A stretch of DNA of 64,000 bases from Pomphorhynchus laevis. Its lineage: Eukaryota; Acanthocephala; Palaeacanthocephala; Echinorhynchida; Pomphorhynchidae. The notes beneath the pieces were generated by a model. It did not search any database and was not told the DNA's origin. It saw only the letters and a list, made by a program, of their open reading frames with translations. The position numbers and the translations under genes were made by a program. Shown piece after piece: positions 1 through 11,430 of this stretch. The stretch's first letter is position 1, and the number at the start of each line of letters is the position of its first letter. The stretch covers positions 1 through 64,000 of the forward strand of contig WNNJ02003675.1 of the NCBI GenBank assembly GCA_012934845.2. The letters run 5' to 3'.

Positions 1-3000
1 ATAATAAATTGGATATTTACAAAAAAAGATTTATCTATATGATTATTTTTTATAATTTGTATATTATTAGATATTTTGTAAATATCAAATAATAAATTGG
101 ATATTTACAAAAAAAGATTTATCTACATGATTATTTTTTATAATTTGTATATTATATTGTAAGATATTTTGTAAATATCAAATAATAAATTGGATATTTA
201 CAAAAAAAGATTTATCTATATGATTATTTTTTATAATTTGTATATTATTAGATATTTTGTAAATATCAAATAATAAATTGGATATTTACAAAAAAAGATT
301 TATCTATATGATTATTTTTTATAATTTGTATATTATTAGATATTTTGTAAATATCAAATAATAAATTGGATATTTACAAAAAAAGATTTATCTATATGAT
401 TATTTTTTATAATTTGTATATTATATTGTAAGATATTTTGTAAATATCAAATAATAAATTGGATATTTACAAAAAAAGATTTATCTATATGATTATTTTT
501 TATAATTTGTATATTATATTGTAAGATATTTTGTAAATATCAAATAATAAATTGGATATTTACAAAAAAAAGATTTATCTATATGATTATTTTTTATAAT
601 TTGTATATTATTAGATATTTTGTAAATATATTTTGTAAATAACAAATAATAAATTGGATATTTACAAAAAAAAGATTTATCTACATGATTATTTTTTATA
701 ATTTGTATATTATTAGATATTTTGTAAATATCAAATAATAAATTGGATATTTACAAAAAAAGATTTATCTATATGATTATTTTTTATAATTTGTATATTA
801 TTAGATATTTTGTAAATATCAAATAATAAATTGGATATTTACAAAAAAAGATTTATCTATATGATTATTTTTTATAATTTGTATATTATATTGTAAGATA
901 TTTTGTAAATATCAAATAATAAATTGGATATTTACAAAAAAAGATTTATCTATATGATTCTTTTATAATTTAAATATTATTAGATATTTTGTAAATATCA
1001 AATAATAAATTGGATATTTACAAAAAAAGATTTATCTATATGATTATTTTTTATAATTTGTATATTATATTGTAAGATATTTTGTAAATATCAAATAATA
1101 AATTGGATATTTACAAAAAAAGATTTATCTATATGATTATTTTTTATAATTTGTATATTATATTGTAAGATATTTTGTAAATATCAAATAATAAATTGGA
1201 TATTTACAAAAAAAGATTTATCTATATGATTATTTTTTATAATTTGTATATTATATTGTAAGATATTTTGTAAATATCAAATAATAAATTGGATATTTAC
1301 AAAAAAAGATTTATCTATATGATTATTTTTTATAATTTGTATATTATATTGTAAGATATTTTGTAAATATCAAATAATAAATTGGATATTTACAAAAAAA
1401 GATTTATCTATATGATTATTTTTTATAATTTGTATATTATATTGTAAGATATTTTGTAAATATCAAATAATAAATTGGATATTTACAAAAAAAGATTTAT
1501 CTACATGATTATTTTTTATAATTTGTATATTATATTGTAGATATTTTGTAAATATCAAATAATAAATTGGATATTTACAAAAAAAGATTTATCTATATGA
1601 TTATTTTTTATAATTTGTATATTATATTGTAAGATATTTTGTAAATATCAAATAATAAATTGGATATTTACAAAAAAAGATTTATCTATATGATTATTTT
1701 TTATAATTTGTATATTATTAGATATTTTGTAAATATCAAATAATAAATTGGATATTTACAAAAAAAGATTTATCTATATGATTATTTTTTATAATTTGTA
1801 TATTATATTGTAAGATATTTTGTAAATATCAAATAATAAATTGGATATTTACAAAAAAAGATTTATCTATATGATTATTTTTTATAATTTGTATATTATT
1901 AGATATTTTGTAAATATCAAATAATAAATTGGATATTTACAAAAAAAGATTTATCTATATGATTATTTTTTATAATTTGTATATTATATTGTAAGATATT
2001 TTGTAAATATCAAATAATAAATTGGATATTTACAAAAAAAGATTTATCTATATGATTATTTTTTATAATTTGTATATTATTAGATATTTTGTAAATATCA
2101 AATAATAAATTGGATATTTACAAAAAAAGATTTATCTATATGATTATTTTTTATAATTTGTATATTATATTGTAAGATATTTTGTAAATATCAAATAATA
2201 AATTGGATATTTACAAAAAAAGATTTATCTATATGATTATTTTTTATAATTTGTATATTATTAGATATTTTGTAAATATCAAATAATAAATTGGATATTT
2301 ACAAAAAAAGATTTATCTATATGATTATTTTTTATAATTTGTAAATATTATTAGATATTTTGTAAATATCAAATAATAAATTGGATATTTACAAAAAAAG
2401 ATTTATCTACATGATTATTTTTTATAATTTGTATATTATATTGTAAGATATTTTGTAAATATCAAATAATAAATTGGATATTTACAAAAAAAGATTTATC
2501 TATATGATTATTTTTTATAATTTGTATATTATATTGTAAGATATTTTGTAAATATCAAATAATAAATTGGATATTTACAAAAAAAGATTTATCTACATGA
2601 TTATTTTTTATAATTTGTATATTATTAGATATTTTGTAAATATCAAATAATAAATTGGATATTTACAAAAAAAGATTTATCTACATGATTATTTTTTATA
2701 ATTTGTATATTATTAGATATTTTGTAAATATCAAATAATAAATTGGATATTTACAAAAAAAAGATTTATCTACATGATTATTTTTTATAATTTGTATATT
2801 ATATTGTAAGATATTTTGTAAATATCAAATAATAAATTGGATATTTACAAAAAAAGATTTATCTATATGATTATTTTTTATAATTTGTATATTATATTGT
2901 AAGATATTTTGTAAATATCAAATAATAAATTGGATATTTACAAAAAAAAGATTTATCTACATGATTATTTTTTATAATTTGTATATTATTAGATATTTTG

Positions 3001-4387
3001 TAAATATCAAATAATAAATTGGATATTTACAAAAAAAGATTTATCTATATGATTATTTTTTATAATTTGTATATTATTAGATATTTTGTAAATATCAAAT
3101 AATAAATTGGATATTTACAAAAAAAGATTTATCTATATGATTATTTTTTATAATTTGTATATTATTAGATATTTTGTAAATATCAAATAATAAATTGGAT
3201 ATTTACAAAAAAAGATTTATCTACATGATTATTTTTTATAATTTGTATATTATTAGATATTTTGTAAATATCAAATAATAAATTGGATATTTACAAAAAA
3301 AGATTTATCTATATGATTATTTTTTATAATTTGTATATTATTAGATATTTTGTAAATATCAAATAATAAATTGGATATTTACAAAAAAAAGATTTATCTA
3401 TATGATTATTTTTTATAATTTGTATATTATATTGTAAGATATTTTGTAAATATCAAATAATAAATTGGATATTTACAAAAAAAGATTTATCTACATGATT
3501 ATTTTTTATAATTTGTATATTATTAGATATTTTGTAAATATCAAATAATAAATTGGATATTTACAAAAAAAGATTTATCTATATGATTATTTTTTATAAT
3601 TTGTATATTATTAGATATTTTGTAAATATCAAATAATAAATTGGATATTTACAAAAAAAGATTTATCTATATGATTATTTTTTATAATTTAAATATTATT
3701 AGATATTTTGTAAATATCAAATAATAAATTGGATATTTACAAAAAAAGATTTATCTACATGATTATTTTTTATAATTTGTATATTATTAGATATTTTGTA
3801 AATATCAAATAATAAATTGGATATTTACAAAAAAAGATTTATCTATATGATTATTTTTTATAATTTGTATATTATTAGATATTTTGTAAATATCAAATAA
3901 TAAATTGGATATTTACAAAAAAAGATTTATCTACATGATTTTTTTTTATAATTTGTATATTATTAGATATTTTGTAAATATCAAATAATAAATTGGATAT
4001 TTACAAAAAAAGATTTATCTATATGATTATTTTTTATAATTTGTATATTATTAGATATTTTGTAAATATCAAATAATAAATTGGATATTTACAAAAAAAG
4101 ATTTATCTATATGATTATTTTTTATAATTTGTATATTATATTGTAAGATATTTTGTAAATATCAAATAATAAATTGGATATTTACAAAAAAAAGATTTAT
4201 CTACATGATTATTTTTTATAATTTGTATATTATTAGATATTTTGTAAATATCAAATAATAAATTGGATATTTACAAAAAAAGATTTATCTACATGATTTT
4301 TTTTATAATTTGTATATTATTAGATATTTTGTAAATATCAAATAATAAATTGGATATTTACAAAAAAAAGATTTATCTATATGATTT
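1..4387. repeat. AT-rich satellite array, 88/93-bp unit, block 1
   Basis: About 48 head-to-tail copies of one unit fill this block. Two length classes alternate: a short form of 88 bp (tattattagatatt at the variable site) and a long form of 93 bp (tattatattgtaagatatt). A second marker is ctatatg versus ctacatg in mid-unit. Copies are nearly identical otherwise, which implies recent expansion or homogenisation. Runs of one type occur: long units dominate roughly 1020-1620, and short units dominate much of 3000-4100. Small indels in the A-run and rare events, such as the altered unit near 950-980, mark individual copies. No coding function is seen. Confidence 0.97.
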
Positions 4388-4397
4388 TTTTACACAG

Positions 4398-4498
4398 ATA
4401 CATGCAGATGGTAACAATCAAGGATACATGCAAATTATAACAAAGTATACGGACTCAGACGGCGTCACGAAAATAAGAGTTATTACAATCAGTCGCAG
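4398..4498 (+). CDS. Isolated exon resembling COPII coat protein SEC23
   Basis: A 101-bp segment is bounded by a good acceptor (T-run then acacag) and a GT donor (cgcag|gtttgt). It opens in phase 0 and encodes 33 codons plus two bases. The peptide contains QGYMQIITKY and KIRVITISR. From memory these match the SEC23 beta-sandwich segment that reads GAIQFVTQY and RIRVTTIAR in human SEC23A, about 12 identities in 28. SEC23 is the GTPase-activating subunit of the COPII vesicle coat at the endoplasmic reticulum. No following exon was found in 5228-8700. This is therefore either one exon of a gene with satellite-filled introns or a captured exon. The match is short but has the family's spacing. Confidence 0.5.
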
Positions 4499-4546
4499 GT
4501 TTGTTATAAAAAAATCTTTATGGAAGAATTATAAATAATATACTTT

Positions 4547-4905
4547 GCATTAGAATAAGATACTAGATAGTTATTTCAGAGGAAATACATCATTAGCATG
4601 TATTCGGCCCCGCTGCTATGTTGGGTAGAGGAGTTAGGGGTCGAAACCTGATAGCATAGCAGTTCCTCCTGATGACCTCTAATTCTTATTCTGATACAAC
4701 GTCTGTTATTTATTAGTCAATTCATAAAAATGACGTTTATTTTAAATTTTATTTTTTATTTTTATTTTTATTTTTTAACTTGATTTAAATTATAGAAAAT
4801 CTAAAAACAATTATTAATTTTATTATTTAATTATTAAATTTTGATTTAGCATTATTATGTTTTGTTTATTTTATAATTATATAACAATACGTAGACTCAG
4901 TTAGC
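4547..4905 (-). repeat. Dispersed ~350-bp repeat, copy 1
   Basis: On the minus strand this reads from an actgagtctacgta motif, through ~190 bp of AT-rich DNA, into gacgttgtatcagaataag and a conserved ~100-bp core ending near a cggggccgaatacat segment. Related copies lie at 49985-50215 and 59640-59950, with weaker ones at 60390-60790. The core contains a tRNA B-box-like ggtttcgaccc and can fold into an 11-bp stem (agttaggggtc with gacctctaatt, two G-U pairs). A SINE or other short non-autonomous element is possible. No poly-A tail or terminal repeats were seen. Confidence 0.6.
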
Positions 4906-4911
4906 TGATTT

Positions 4912-5227
4912 AATTTGTATATTATTAGATATTTTGTAAATATCAAATAATAAATTGGATATTTACAAAAAAAGATTTATCTACATGATTATTTTTTATA
5001 ATTTGTATATTATATTGTAAGATATTTTGTAAATATCAAATAATAAATTGGATATTTACAAAAAAAGATTTATCTATATGATTATTTTTTATAATTTGTA
5101 TATTATTAGATATTTTGTAAATATCAAATAATAAATTGGATATTTACAAAAAAAGATTTATCTACATGATTATTTTTTATAATTTGTATATTATTAGATA
5201 TTTTGTAAATATCAAATAATAAATTGA
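4912..5227. repeat. AT-rich satellite array, block 2
   Basis: About 3.5 further units of the same 88/93-bp satellite, both length classes present. It ends within a unit at aataataaattg and passes into unrelated AT-rich sequence. Confidence 0.95.
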
Positions 5228-8149
5228 ATTGATTGATCTCTTGAAATCACAAATATGTTGCCAAAACATTAAAAGTTGACAAGTTTTATATAAATTATTC
5301 TTTTTAATGTTCTCTATAATAAACATCGATACATTGAATAATAAATTGTGTAACAGATTTCTCAATTGACATTTTCTCTATAAACTCATATAATGTAGAT
5401 ATTTTAGTAGAAAAATTTTGAACCAAATTAGCTGTAAACAGAAATTGTAATTCGAATTAAGTAGAATATAAAGCAATCACAACAGAGCAATCACAAAATA
5501 ATAACAAAAAAGTATATTATTTTACATACGCTGTTCCAAGTAAAATGTTTACTGTTATTTAGAGATCATGTATACTAAAGTCATTAAATACGTTATGGTA
5601 TTACGCCTTGGGGTATTCAGATTATGCATTTTGGTAAGGAGCAATATTTTCACTAATATATTTTCTGGTAAAAGCATATTAGATTTACAATTTGTTCTTA
5701 AAATACTTTATCGTGTGTTATTTTTTTATCAATTCGTGTAATCAAGAATTTCGCAACATAAAAATATTTGTAGAAAATAGAGACTTACTCTCACAACTTA
5801 GTCTAAATGACATGACAAATCCTGAAGCGGCATTATTTCTTTAAAATGTGGCAAGTTTTATCTGTAATATACTAAAGACACAGTCTCTTAAACAAATGCA
5901 AAAGCAAGTTTGCGAGAAGCACGTCCCTGTATTGTACTATTAACTCCTAAAATAATCAACATCAAATTATCTTTTTGTCAATTAGGAAAATTGATATTTG
6001 TTTGCTGAATAAATATATATGTATTTGTCTGCATTTTAATCTTAGAACAGAAATTCTGAAACAAACAGACTGTACACTTTTAAAATCTTCTTTATCATTA
6101 ATGTTAAAACGGATTTATTTGTATGAAGAAAATAAATTTACCTTGAAGCTTTAATATAAAAATCTTAGTATTTGAAGCCTAAAGTTAACTTTGTTATTTT
6201 AACACTTACTGAAGTTTATTACTTTATTATAAGCAGTTGATATATTATATCACTTACTTTATTATAAGCAATTGCTAAGATTTTGTTGGAAACAGTCTTA
6301 AAAGAAAATTTTAGACCGCAAACAATAATATATTCGATTTATAATATTATATTATTATTTATTTTGCGAAATGATATTATTTAAAATATTTTTAATAAGT
6401 TATTTTCAAACTTTCGCATGATTATTATGATCATGTCTTTAATTGAAATTATTTTGGTAATTTTGAGTGTACGCCTCTTCAATCGTTGCCTTCAATCATT
6501 CAAAACATGAAGTTTGCTATCGCCAAAGATATCTTAAAAATAACTGGATTATTACAAAAATTTTGGTATAAAATTTCGATTATGACTTTGCATTTGAATT
6601 TTCGTTATTTTATAAAGCCCTGTTCATTGACTGAGTTATAATTAGAAACGAATGTCACAAGTGTTATCTTTTTCTTACTGAATAGATCAGTCAAATTGAA
6701 ATTTCGTGTCTATAGGTTACTTCTGCAAACAACATTAGCGACATTCTAAATTCTTCATCTGTAGATATTCAAGTTATTGGCGAATTAGAAATAGACTTCC
6801 CGAACTTTACTTCAACAAACAACATTAGTTCGCTATTTGTCAACTTTAGCAATATTGCAAGCGAATGAAGCTTGAAAAATAATTCAAGGTATTCTTCACT
6901 TCCGCATCAATTATAACATTCGTATTTAACGCTTATAAAACTCAATGATGCACATTTTTGTTCGCAAAGTAAAAAAACTGAAGTTTTAATTTGTAGTTTT
7001 CGAAATTAAATATAGAGAACTAAGCGAAAAAACTGAAAGTTTTTCATTGATAACTGGAAAACTGAAAGTTTTTCAAAGTATCATTGATATTTGTTGGTGG
7101 AATAACTACATACGCGAAATATATAGATAATTTAGAGAAACTCTACATTCTTTAATAAGGAAACAATTTCAAGACGCTGCAACTGAAAAGCGTATGATGT
7201 ACACGAAATCTTAATGACGATTTATTATTTATTATTTAATTATATAAATTTAATTACGTGATGTCTTTTGCTATTTAAATAACTTTTGTCTGAATTTCAA
7301 TAAATTTTGTAGGCGGAATATATGGATTTAATTCTGCTCCTTTCAGGTTTCAATCTTGTACTGTAAATCACTCCAAATCGGTAAATGTTTGTTACGGAAT
7401 TAAATTATTTAACGAACAATTACCGGAATGAAATTTAATTGAGATTTGAAATTGTTTGTTATCATGTTTTGTGATACTTAATGAAACAATATTGAAATAT
7501 TTACTTGCCGCAAACCCTAAAAAGAAATTTTTAAATAAAATCGTTAAGGCATTAGAGGTATTGATTTATATAAAAGTTTGATTTCATTTTACTATTTTTC
7601 AATGATCATCTGGAGAGCACGAGATAAAAGCTAACAAAATATTGTTTAGTTTGACATAAGTGTGATCAATTTTATATTTTAATTATTTTATCTAAATACA
7701 CCGACCCATAGCTTAAACCCAGTATTAGCAACCGTTTAACGATATTATTCTCGTAATACCCATGTATTATTAATTTATACAATTAATATATATTGATATA
7801 TAAATTATATATAAATATATAACATATATTTATATTGATATATTTATAATATATACAATAGCTATATATTCAATTGTTCTCCAATCAAAATCAGTTTTCT
7901 TTCTGTTTATAATTTGCGAACATTTCAAAAGGCTCTGGCTATTAGCAGAGTTACTATGTTAGTTACGATAAAGTTTAAAGCTATTCAACACTTCAAATTT
8001 TATTAGGGATATCTAGTAATTTAATTAAGATAATTTTAAACTTTTTATAATAATTTTATATTTTATAATAATTATTTTTTCAAAGACTAAAATTTATTCA
8101 AATAACTAAAATTAAAGTAGTCAATATATGTTGTCACTTCTTATTCATC
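5228..8149. other. AT-rich DNA without recognisable genes
   Basis: No open frame longer than about 60 codons looks coding, and no transposon domain was recognised. There are short AT dinucleotide-like stretches around 7765-7860 and local repeats of phrases such as cactaatttattata. The next SEC23 exon was looked for here and not found. Confidence 0.7.
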
Positions 8150-8425
8150 TATGCCTATCAAACGCCGGCCTGCTCTTCGGTGAGCGCGAGCCGCGAATGC
8201 ACATCAATATGCAGCGCGCAAGATGGAGTCCGATAGTCTCTCGTTTATTTCGTGAGCATATGTTGCCATCCTATTTGTAGAGAGCTTGTCCGCGAGCCGT
8301 TGCAAAAACCTCGAAGTAGACTTTTCGTCCCCGCCTAAGTAGGAGAGTACGATCGGGGAGAAATTTGCTCTCTCGATCAACGAGACACGCTCCGGGTATT
8401 TTGAGCACTTCCGCTGTTCGTGCTA
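8150..8425 (-). pseudogene. C-terminal fragment of a mobile-element ORF, GC-rich patch
   Basis: The minus strand is open for about 70 codons without a start. It contains ANFSPIVLSYLGGDEKSTSR and RFLQRLADKLS, followed in another frame by MCIRGSRSPKSRPAF. From memory this matches the C-terminal region of transposon-associated proteins common in cnidarians and other invertebrates, which read HGSFTPLVFS, RFL.ELA.KLA and LLRSAIMCIRGSRS. The family's name is not certain to me. The patch is far richer in G and C than its surroundings and has no start, upstream domains or intact end. It is a broken remnant. Confidence 0.5.
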
Positions 8426-8530
8426 TTCTGAATAAATTTGAAATAAATATTTTTGAAATAAATGTTCCATGGTATTAACCAATTTTCAACTAATTATAAT
8501 AATTAATAATAAATAATAATATGTGAATTA

Positions 8531-8590
8531 GTTTGCGTAGACCAAATGAATAAACTGTCTGACTTCGAATATTATTCTGAATATGAAACT
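8531..8590 (+). pseudogene. Decayed tRNA-Arg duplicate
   Basis: About 31 of the first 40 bases match the functional tRNA-Arg that starts 173 bp downstream, including the anticodon arm ctgtctgacttcga. The 3' half (variable loop, T-arm, acceptor 3' strand) is no longer recognisable. The 5' flanks of both copies also match: aaatgttccat then an attttcaa(c/t)taa segment, near 8458-8500 and 8622-8660. The copy therefore arose by tandem duplication of the tRNA with its flank. Confidence 0.7.
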
Positions 8591-8703
8591 TTATTATTTA
8601 AATATAAAGTTCAGGTTAATTAAAATGTTCCATTGTATCAATTAATTTTCAATTAAAGAATATATTAATAAGTGTTAGTTGTAACTTTAACACATAGCAA
8701 TAA

Positions 8704-8776
8704 GTCCGCGTGGCCTAATGGATAAGGTGTCTGACTTCGGATCAGAAGATTGCAGGTTCGAGTCCTGCCGCGGACG
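8704..8776 (+). tRNA. tRNA-Arg (anticodon TCG)
   Basis: A 73-bp cloverleaf. The 7-bp acceptor stem is perfect (gtccgcg with cgcggac), followed by discriminator G. The D-arm carries the A box tggcctaatgg. The anticodon arm is tctgacttcggatcaga with anticodon TCG at its centre. The T-arm carries ggttcgagtcc, an exact B box. CCA is not encoded, as usual in eukaryotes. There is no intron. No T-run terminator of four or more Ts lies immediately downstream; the first is about 26 bp after the 3' end. It decodes the CGA arginine codon and, through inosine at position 34, CGU and CGC. Confidence 0.97.
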
Positions 8777-9436
8777 GATAGAGATGAAGTTAATTGGTAG
8801 AAAATTTTATTTAGTTATAACATTTTTTAAAACTAAATTATATTTAGTTTTAAGTTGATATGCCTATGAGGTCATTATTACAATTGAAACTTTGATGATA
8901 CTGCACGTTGCTTTAATCCTATCTATAAGCCAACAGCAGTACGCTACATTTCAGTATTGGTGGACTTAATCAGCTACTGATCCAATACCTACATTTCACG
9001 TTTAGGTCTTATTACTCTTTACTAATAATCATTCGACTCGTCTGTTTTATTGGCATGTAGATTTAATGAAAGACAAAGGACGTTTGTATCACATTTTGCA
9101 AATTTAATTGAATTCATTAATGATTTCAAATTGAATCAGCATTAGTAACAGAAAATTCTATTTTCAGTTTAAAACTCTATGTTTCAAACTGTATAAATTA
9201 AAAAATTAAAAAATTAATTATTAATTTAATTTATATTATAATGAAGTTATATAAAAATACATATTACATATAATGTGCTACTATATATGTGATATTAAAG
9301 TATTTTAATACTTTGATGTGATGGATCGAGATGATATGCGATATCTAAGATATATCTTTATCTGTAGTCTCACAAATTATATTTAATTCTACATTTTAAG
9401 TTTTATTTGTGAAAATTAAGTCACCCATTTTAGATT
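8777..9436. other. AT-rich spacer
   Basis: Nothing coding was recognised. The last 20 bases before the glutathione transferase start read as a possible splice acceptor (cccattttag), which would fit a 5' untranslated intron. Confidence 0.5.
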
Positions 9437-10059
9437 ATGAAACTAACTTACTTTAATATTTGTGGTAAAGCAGAACCAGCAAGATTGGTACTCGCGGCAG
9501 CAAAGGTTCCTTATAAATATGTAGGAATAAGTATCGATGATTGGTGGAAAATTAAGCCGTCAACGCCTCTCGGTCAATTGCCAATTCTTGAATTTGATTT
9601 GAATAGGAAGCAAATGGTTATGCCACAGAGCCTAGCCATTATTAAATATCTCGCTAGAGAACATAATTTAGATGGTAAAAATAATTTGGAATCTGCTTTA
9701 ATAGACGTGGTAGTCCAGACAGCCCTTGAAATATTTGATTTCTATTACGATGTATTATATCATTTAAGTGAAGACGAAAAAAAAACAAGCAAATGCCAAT
9801 TCTCAAAGATAAGCGTATTCCGCAGACGATTTCTAAGCTGAAGCAACTAATGGATATGTATAACCCATATGGAAAAACACCGTATTTCATTGGCGATAAA
9901 CTGTCACTAGCTGACTTGTTTGTTTTCTATGCACTCGATCAGTTTTCTAAAATAAATCCAAAGTTAGCAGAAGAATGCGATGAAGTAATCAAGAAAAATT
10001 GGGATGCAGTTGCCAATACGCCATCGATTGCTGAATATATGAAAATGAGAGAATATTAA
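9437..10059 (+). CDS. Glutathione S-transferase, sigma/28-kDa fluke type, one frameshift
   Basis: This enzyme family conjugates glutathione to electrophiles, and sigma members also act as prostaglandin D synthases. The thioredoxin-like half is visible: MKLTYFN with the catalytic Tyr near residue 4, then WKIKPSTPLGQLPILEFD, then QSLAIIKYLA in the glutathione-binding SNAIL position. The helical half carries the N-cap box KLSLADLFVF and ends at IAEYMKMREY. Total length is near 205 residues, normal for the class. The two halves lie in different frames, switching at the run of nine A at 9778-9786; one base there restores agreement with the family (LSEDEKK to KQMPILKDK). That is either a homopolymer sequencing error or a genuine pseudogene. 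The whole gene is one exon. A polyadenylation signal aataaa follows the stop at about 10066. Closest remembered match: Schistosoma 28-kDa GST. Confidence 0.8.
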
Positions 10060-10200
10060 AGTAAAAATAAAACGTGTTACTGATTGATATACTTTTTCTG
10101 GTAGCACATCACTAATTGATATTTTTATTTTTGCTATACAATCAATTTAATTAATATTCAAATTTATACTATAATGAGCAAATATTTTATCAGCCTAAAC

Positions 10201-10368
10201 AAGGAGTGTAAAACATGCGGCGGGCGAAGCATTTTGGGATGGCCGCAAAAAAAATTAGTATACATAATATTACCACCCAATGCCGCAATTTAAAAAGTAA
10301 GTTATGCGCTCCGCGAGATATTTTGTTTCCAATGGGACCCGCAAAGTCGTTTGAGTTTGACAGGCCCG
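10201..10368. mobile_element. Short non-autonomous hAT-type element (MITE)
   Basis: A 168-bp segment with more G and C than its flanks. Its ends read aaggagtgtaaaac and, in reverse complement, cgggcctgtcaaac: imperfect inverted repeats of the type known in hAT elements (CAGNGGTGTCAAAC). Flanks gcctaaac and gtctaaac form an 8-bp target duplication with one mismatch, the length hAT transposases make. No transposase is encoded. Confidence 0.6.
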
Positions 10369-10598
10369 GTCTAAACTATATGTTATAAACTTTAATCTCA
10401 TTAAAATTTATTATATATATTTAAAAACAACATTTGTTATATATATCAATAATGCCGTTATATTATAGCGATATCTCGATATATATTATACTCGTTATAT
10501 TTCTTATATAAAATAATATTTGAATAATATCACTTTAGTATATTAAGAAACTTATAACATAACTAAAGTTATAATATAACTTTAAACACTATTTCAGT

Positions 10599-11165
10599 GT
10601 GAATTCTACAAAAGAATTTTTAGAGCACACAAAAGGAATAAATTTTCAGAATATAAATACGTACGATTTTAGTACGCTTTGTACAAATCTAGATTTAATT
10701 GAATTAATAGAATCCTTAAATATTTTGATAAATCAAAATTATTTAAAAGTAGGGACATCTATATTTAGACAAGTGAAAGGTGTTCCGATAGGTGGTAATA
10801 GTAGCCCAATTATAGCTGACTTATTTTTAAGCTTTATAGAATATGAATTTGTTCATAACTGTTTAAAAACTAAATATAAACAATATAAATATATGAAATA
10901 TATGTTTCGATACATTGATGATGTATGTGTATTTAATTCTAATAATTTTTATTCAATTAGCGAACAAATTTATCCAGGAAGCCTTAAGAAAGAAGCGTTA
11001 GCCTTATCCAGAAATAAGCGTTAGAATGATTCTAATGCATATGATGTATATATCCATCAAGTGAATATAAATTTACGGATAAAATTTAATTGAGTTAATT
11101 CGATTTAATGGATAAATTGAATCAATAGAAGCCTAAAATACTTTGATAAATCAAAAGTATTTTAA
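10599..11165 (+). mobile_element. Penelope-like element, reverse transcriptase fragment
   Basis: The frame at 10599-11024 encodes the middle of a Penelope-type reverse transcriptase: YDFSTLCTNL (the FDFSTLYTNIP block), KGVPIGGNSSP with ADLFL, and MFRYIDDVCVFN with catalytic DD, then EQIYPGSL. The sequence at about 11088-11165 repeats part of the same reverse transcriptase in a more diverged form, so a second decayed piece follows. The N-terminal part and GIY-YIG endonuclease are missing here. The element is broken and old. Confidence 0.8.
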
Positions 11166-11430
11166 CGTAAGGCTTATTATAAAACCTTATATATATTTAT
11201 CATAATATATATCGTAAGATAAATATATATAACATAATTTAAGGTATTCACTGTTGCTGGGACCCTCGAGGAGTACTTGTTCATATTTGAATATTAATAT
11301 TATTACACCAGCAAATTTGCTGATGTAATAATGATAATTTATATAATAATATATTAATATAATAATATATTTATATAATAATATATTTTTTCACTTAAAA
11401 AATTCTTGATTATAACTACTCTAACTACAA

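Larger units (their letters stand above)
4388..4905. other. Unique island interrupting the satellite
   Basis: The satellite unit stops after its atgattt segment and resumes in register at 4912. A 6-bp tgattt lies on both sides (4382-4387 and 4906-4911), as expected of a target-site duplication. The ~518-bp island carries a SEC23-like exon on the left and a copy of a dispersed repeat in inverted orientation on the right. No terminal inverted repeats are visible. It may be an insertion into the array. Alternatively, the satellite may have grown around a unique patch of an intron-exon region. Confidence 0.6.

Noticed and set aside
4607-4690. gaaac and ctgatga boxes in the dispersed repeat, as a possible type II hammerhead
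   Set aside because: The outer stem uses bases of the ctgatga box itself, the closing pair next to the core would be C-C, and no cleavage triplet lies between the boxes. It reads better as a simple hairpin.
1-5227. CRISPR array or telomere
   Set aside because: Units are fully tandem with no unique spacers, and the sequence has no telomere-type motif. It is an ordinary AT satellite in animal DNA.
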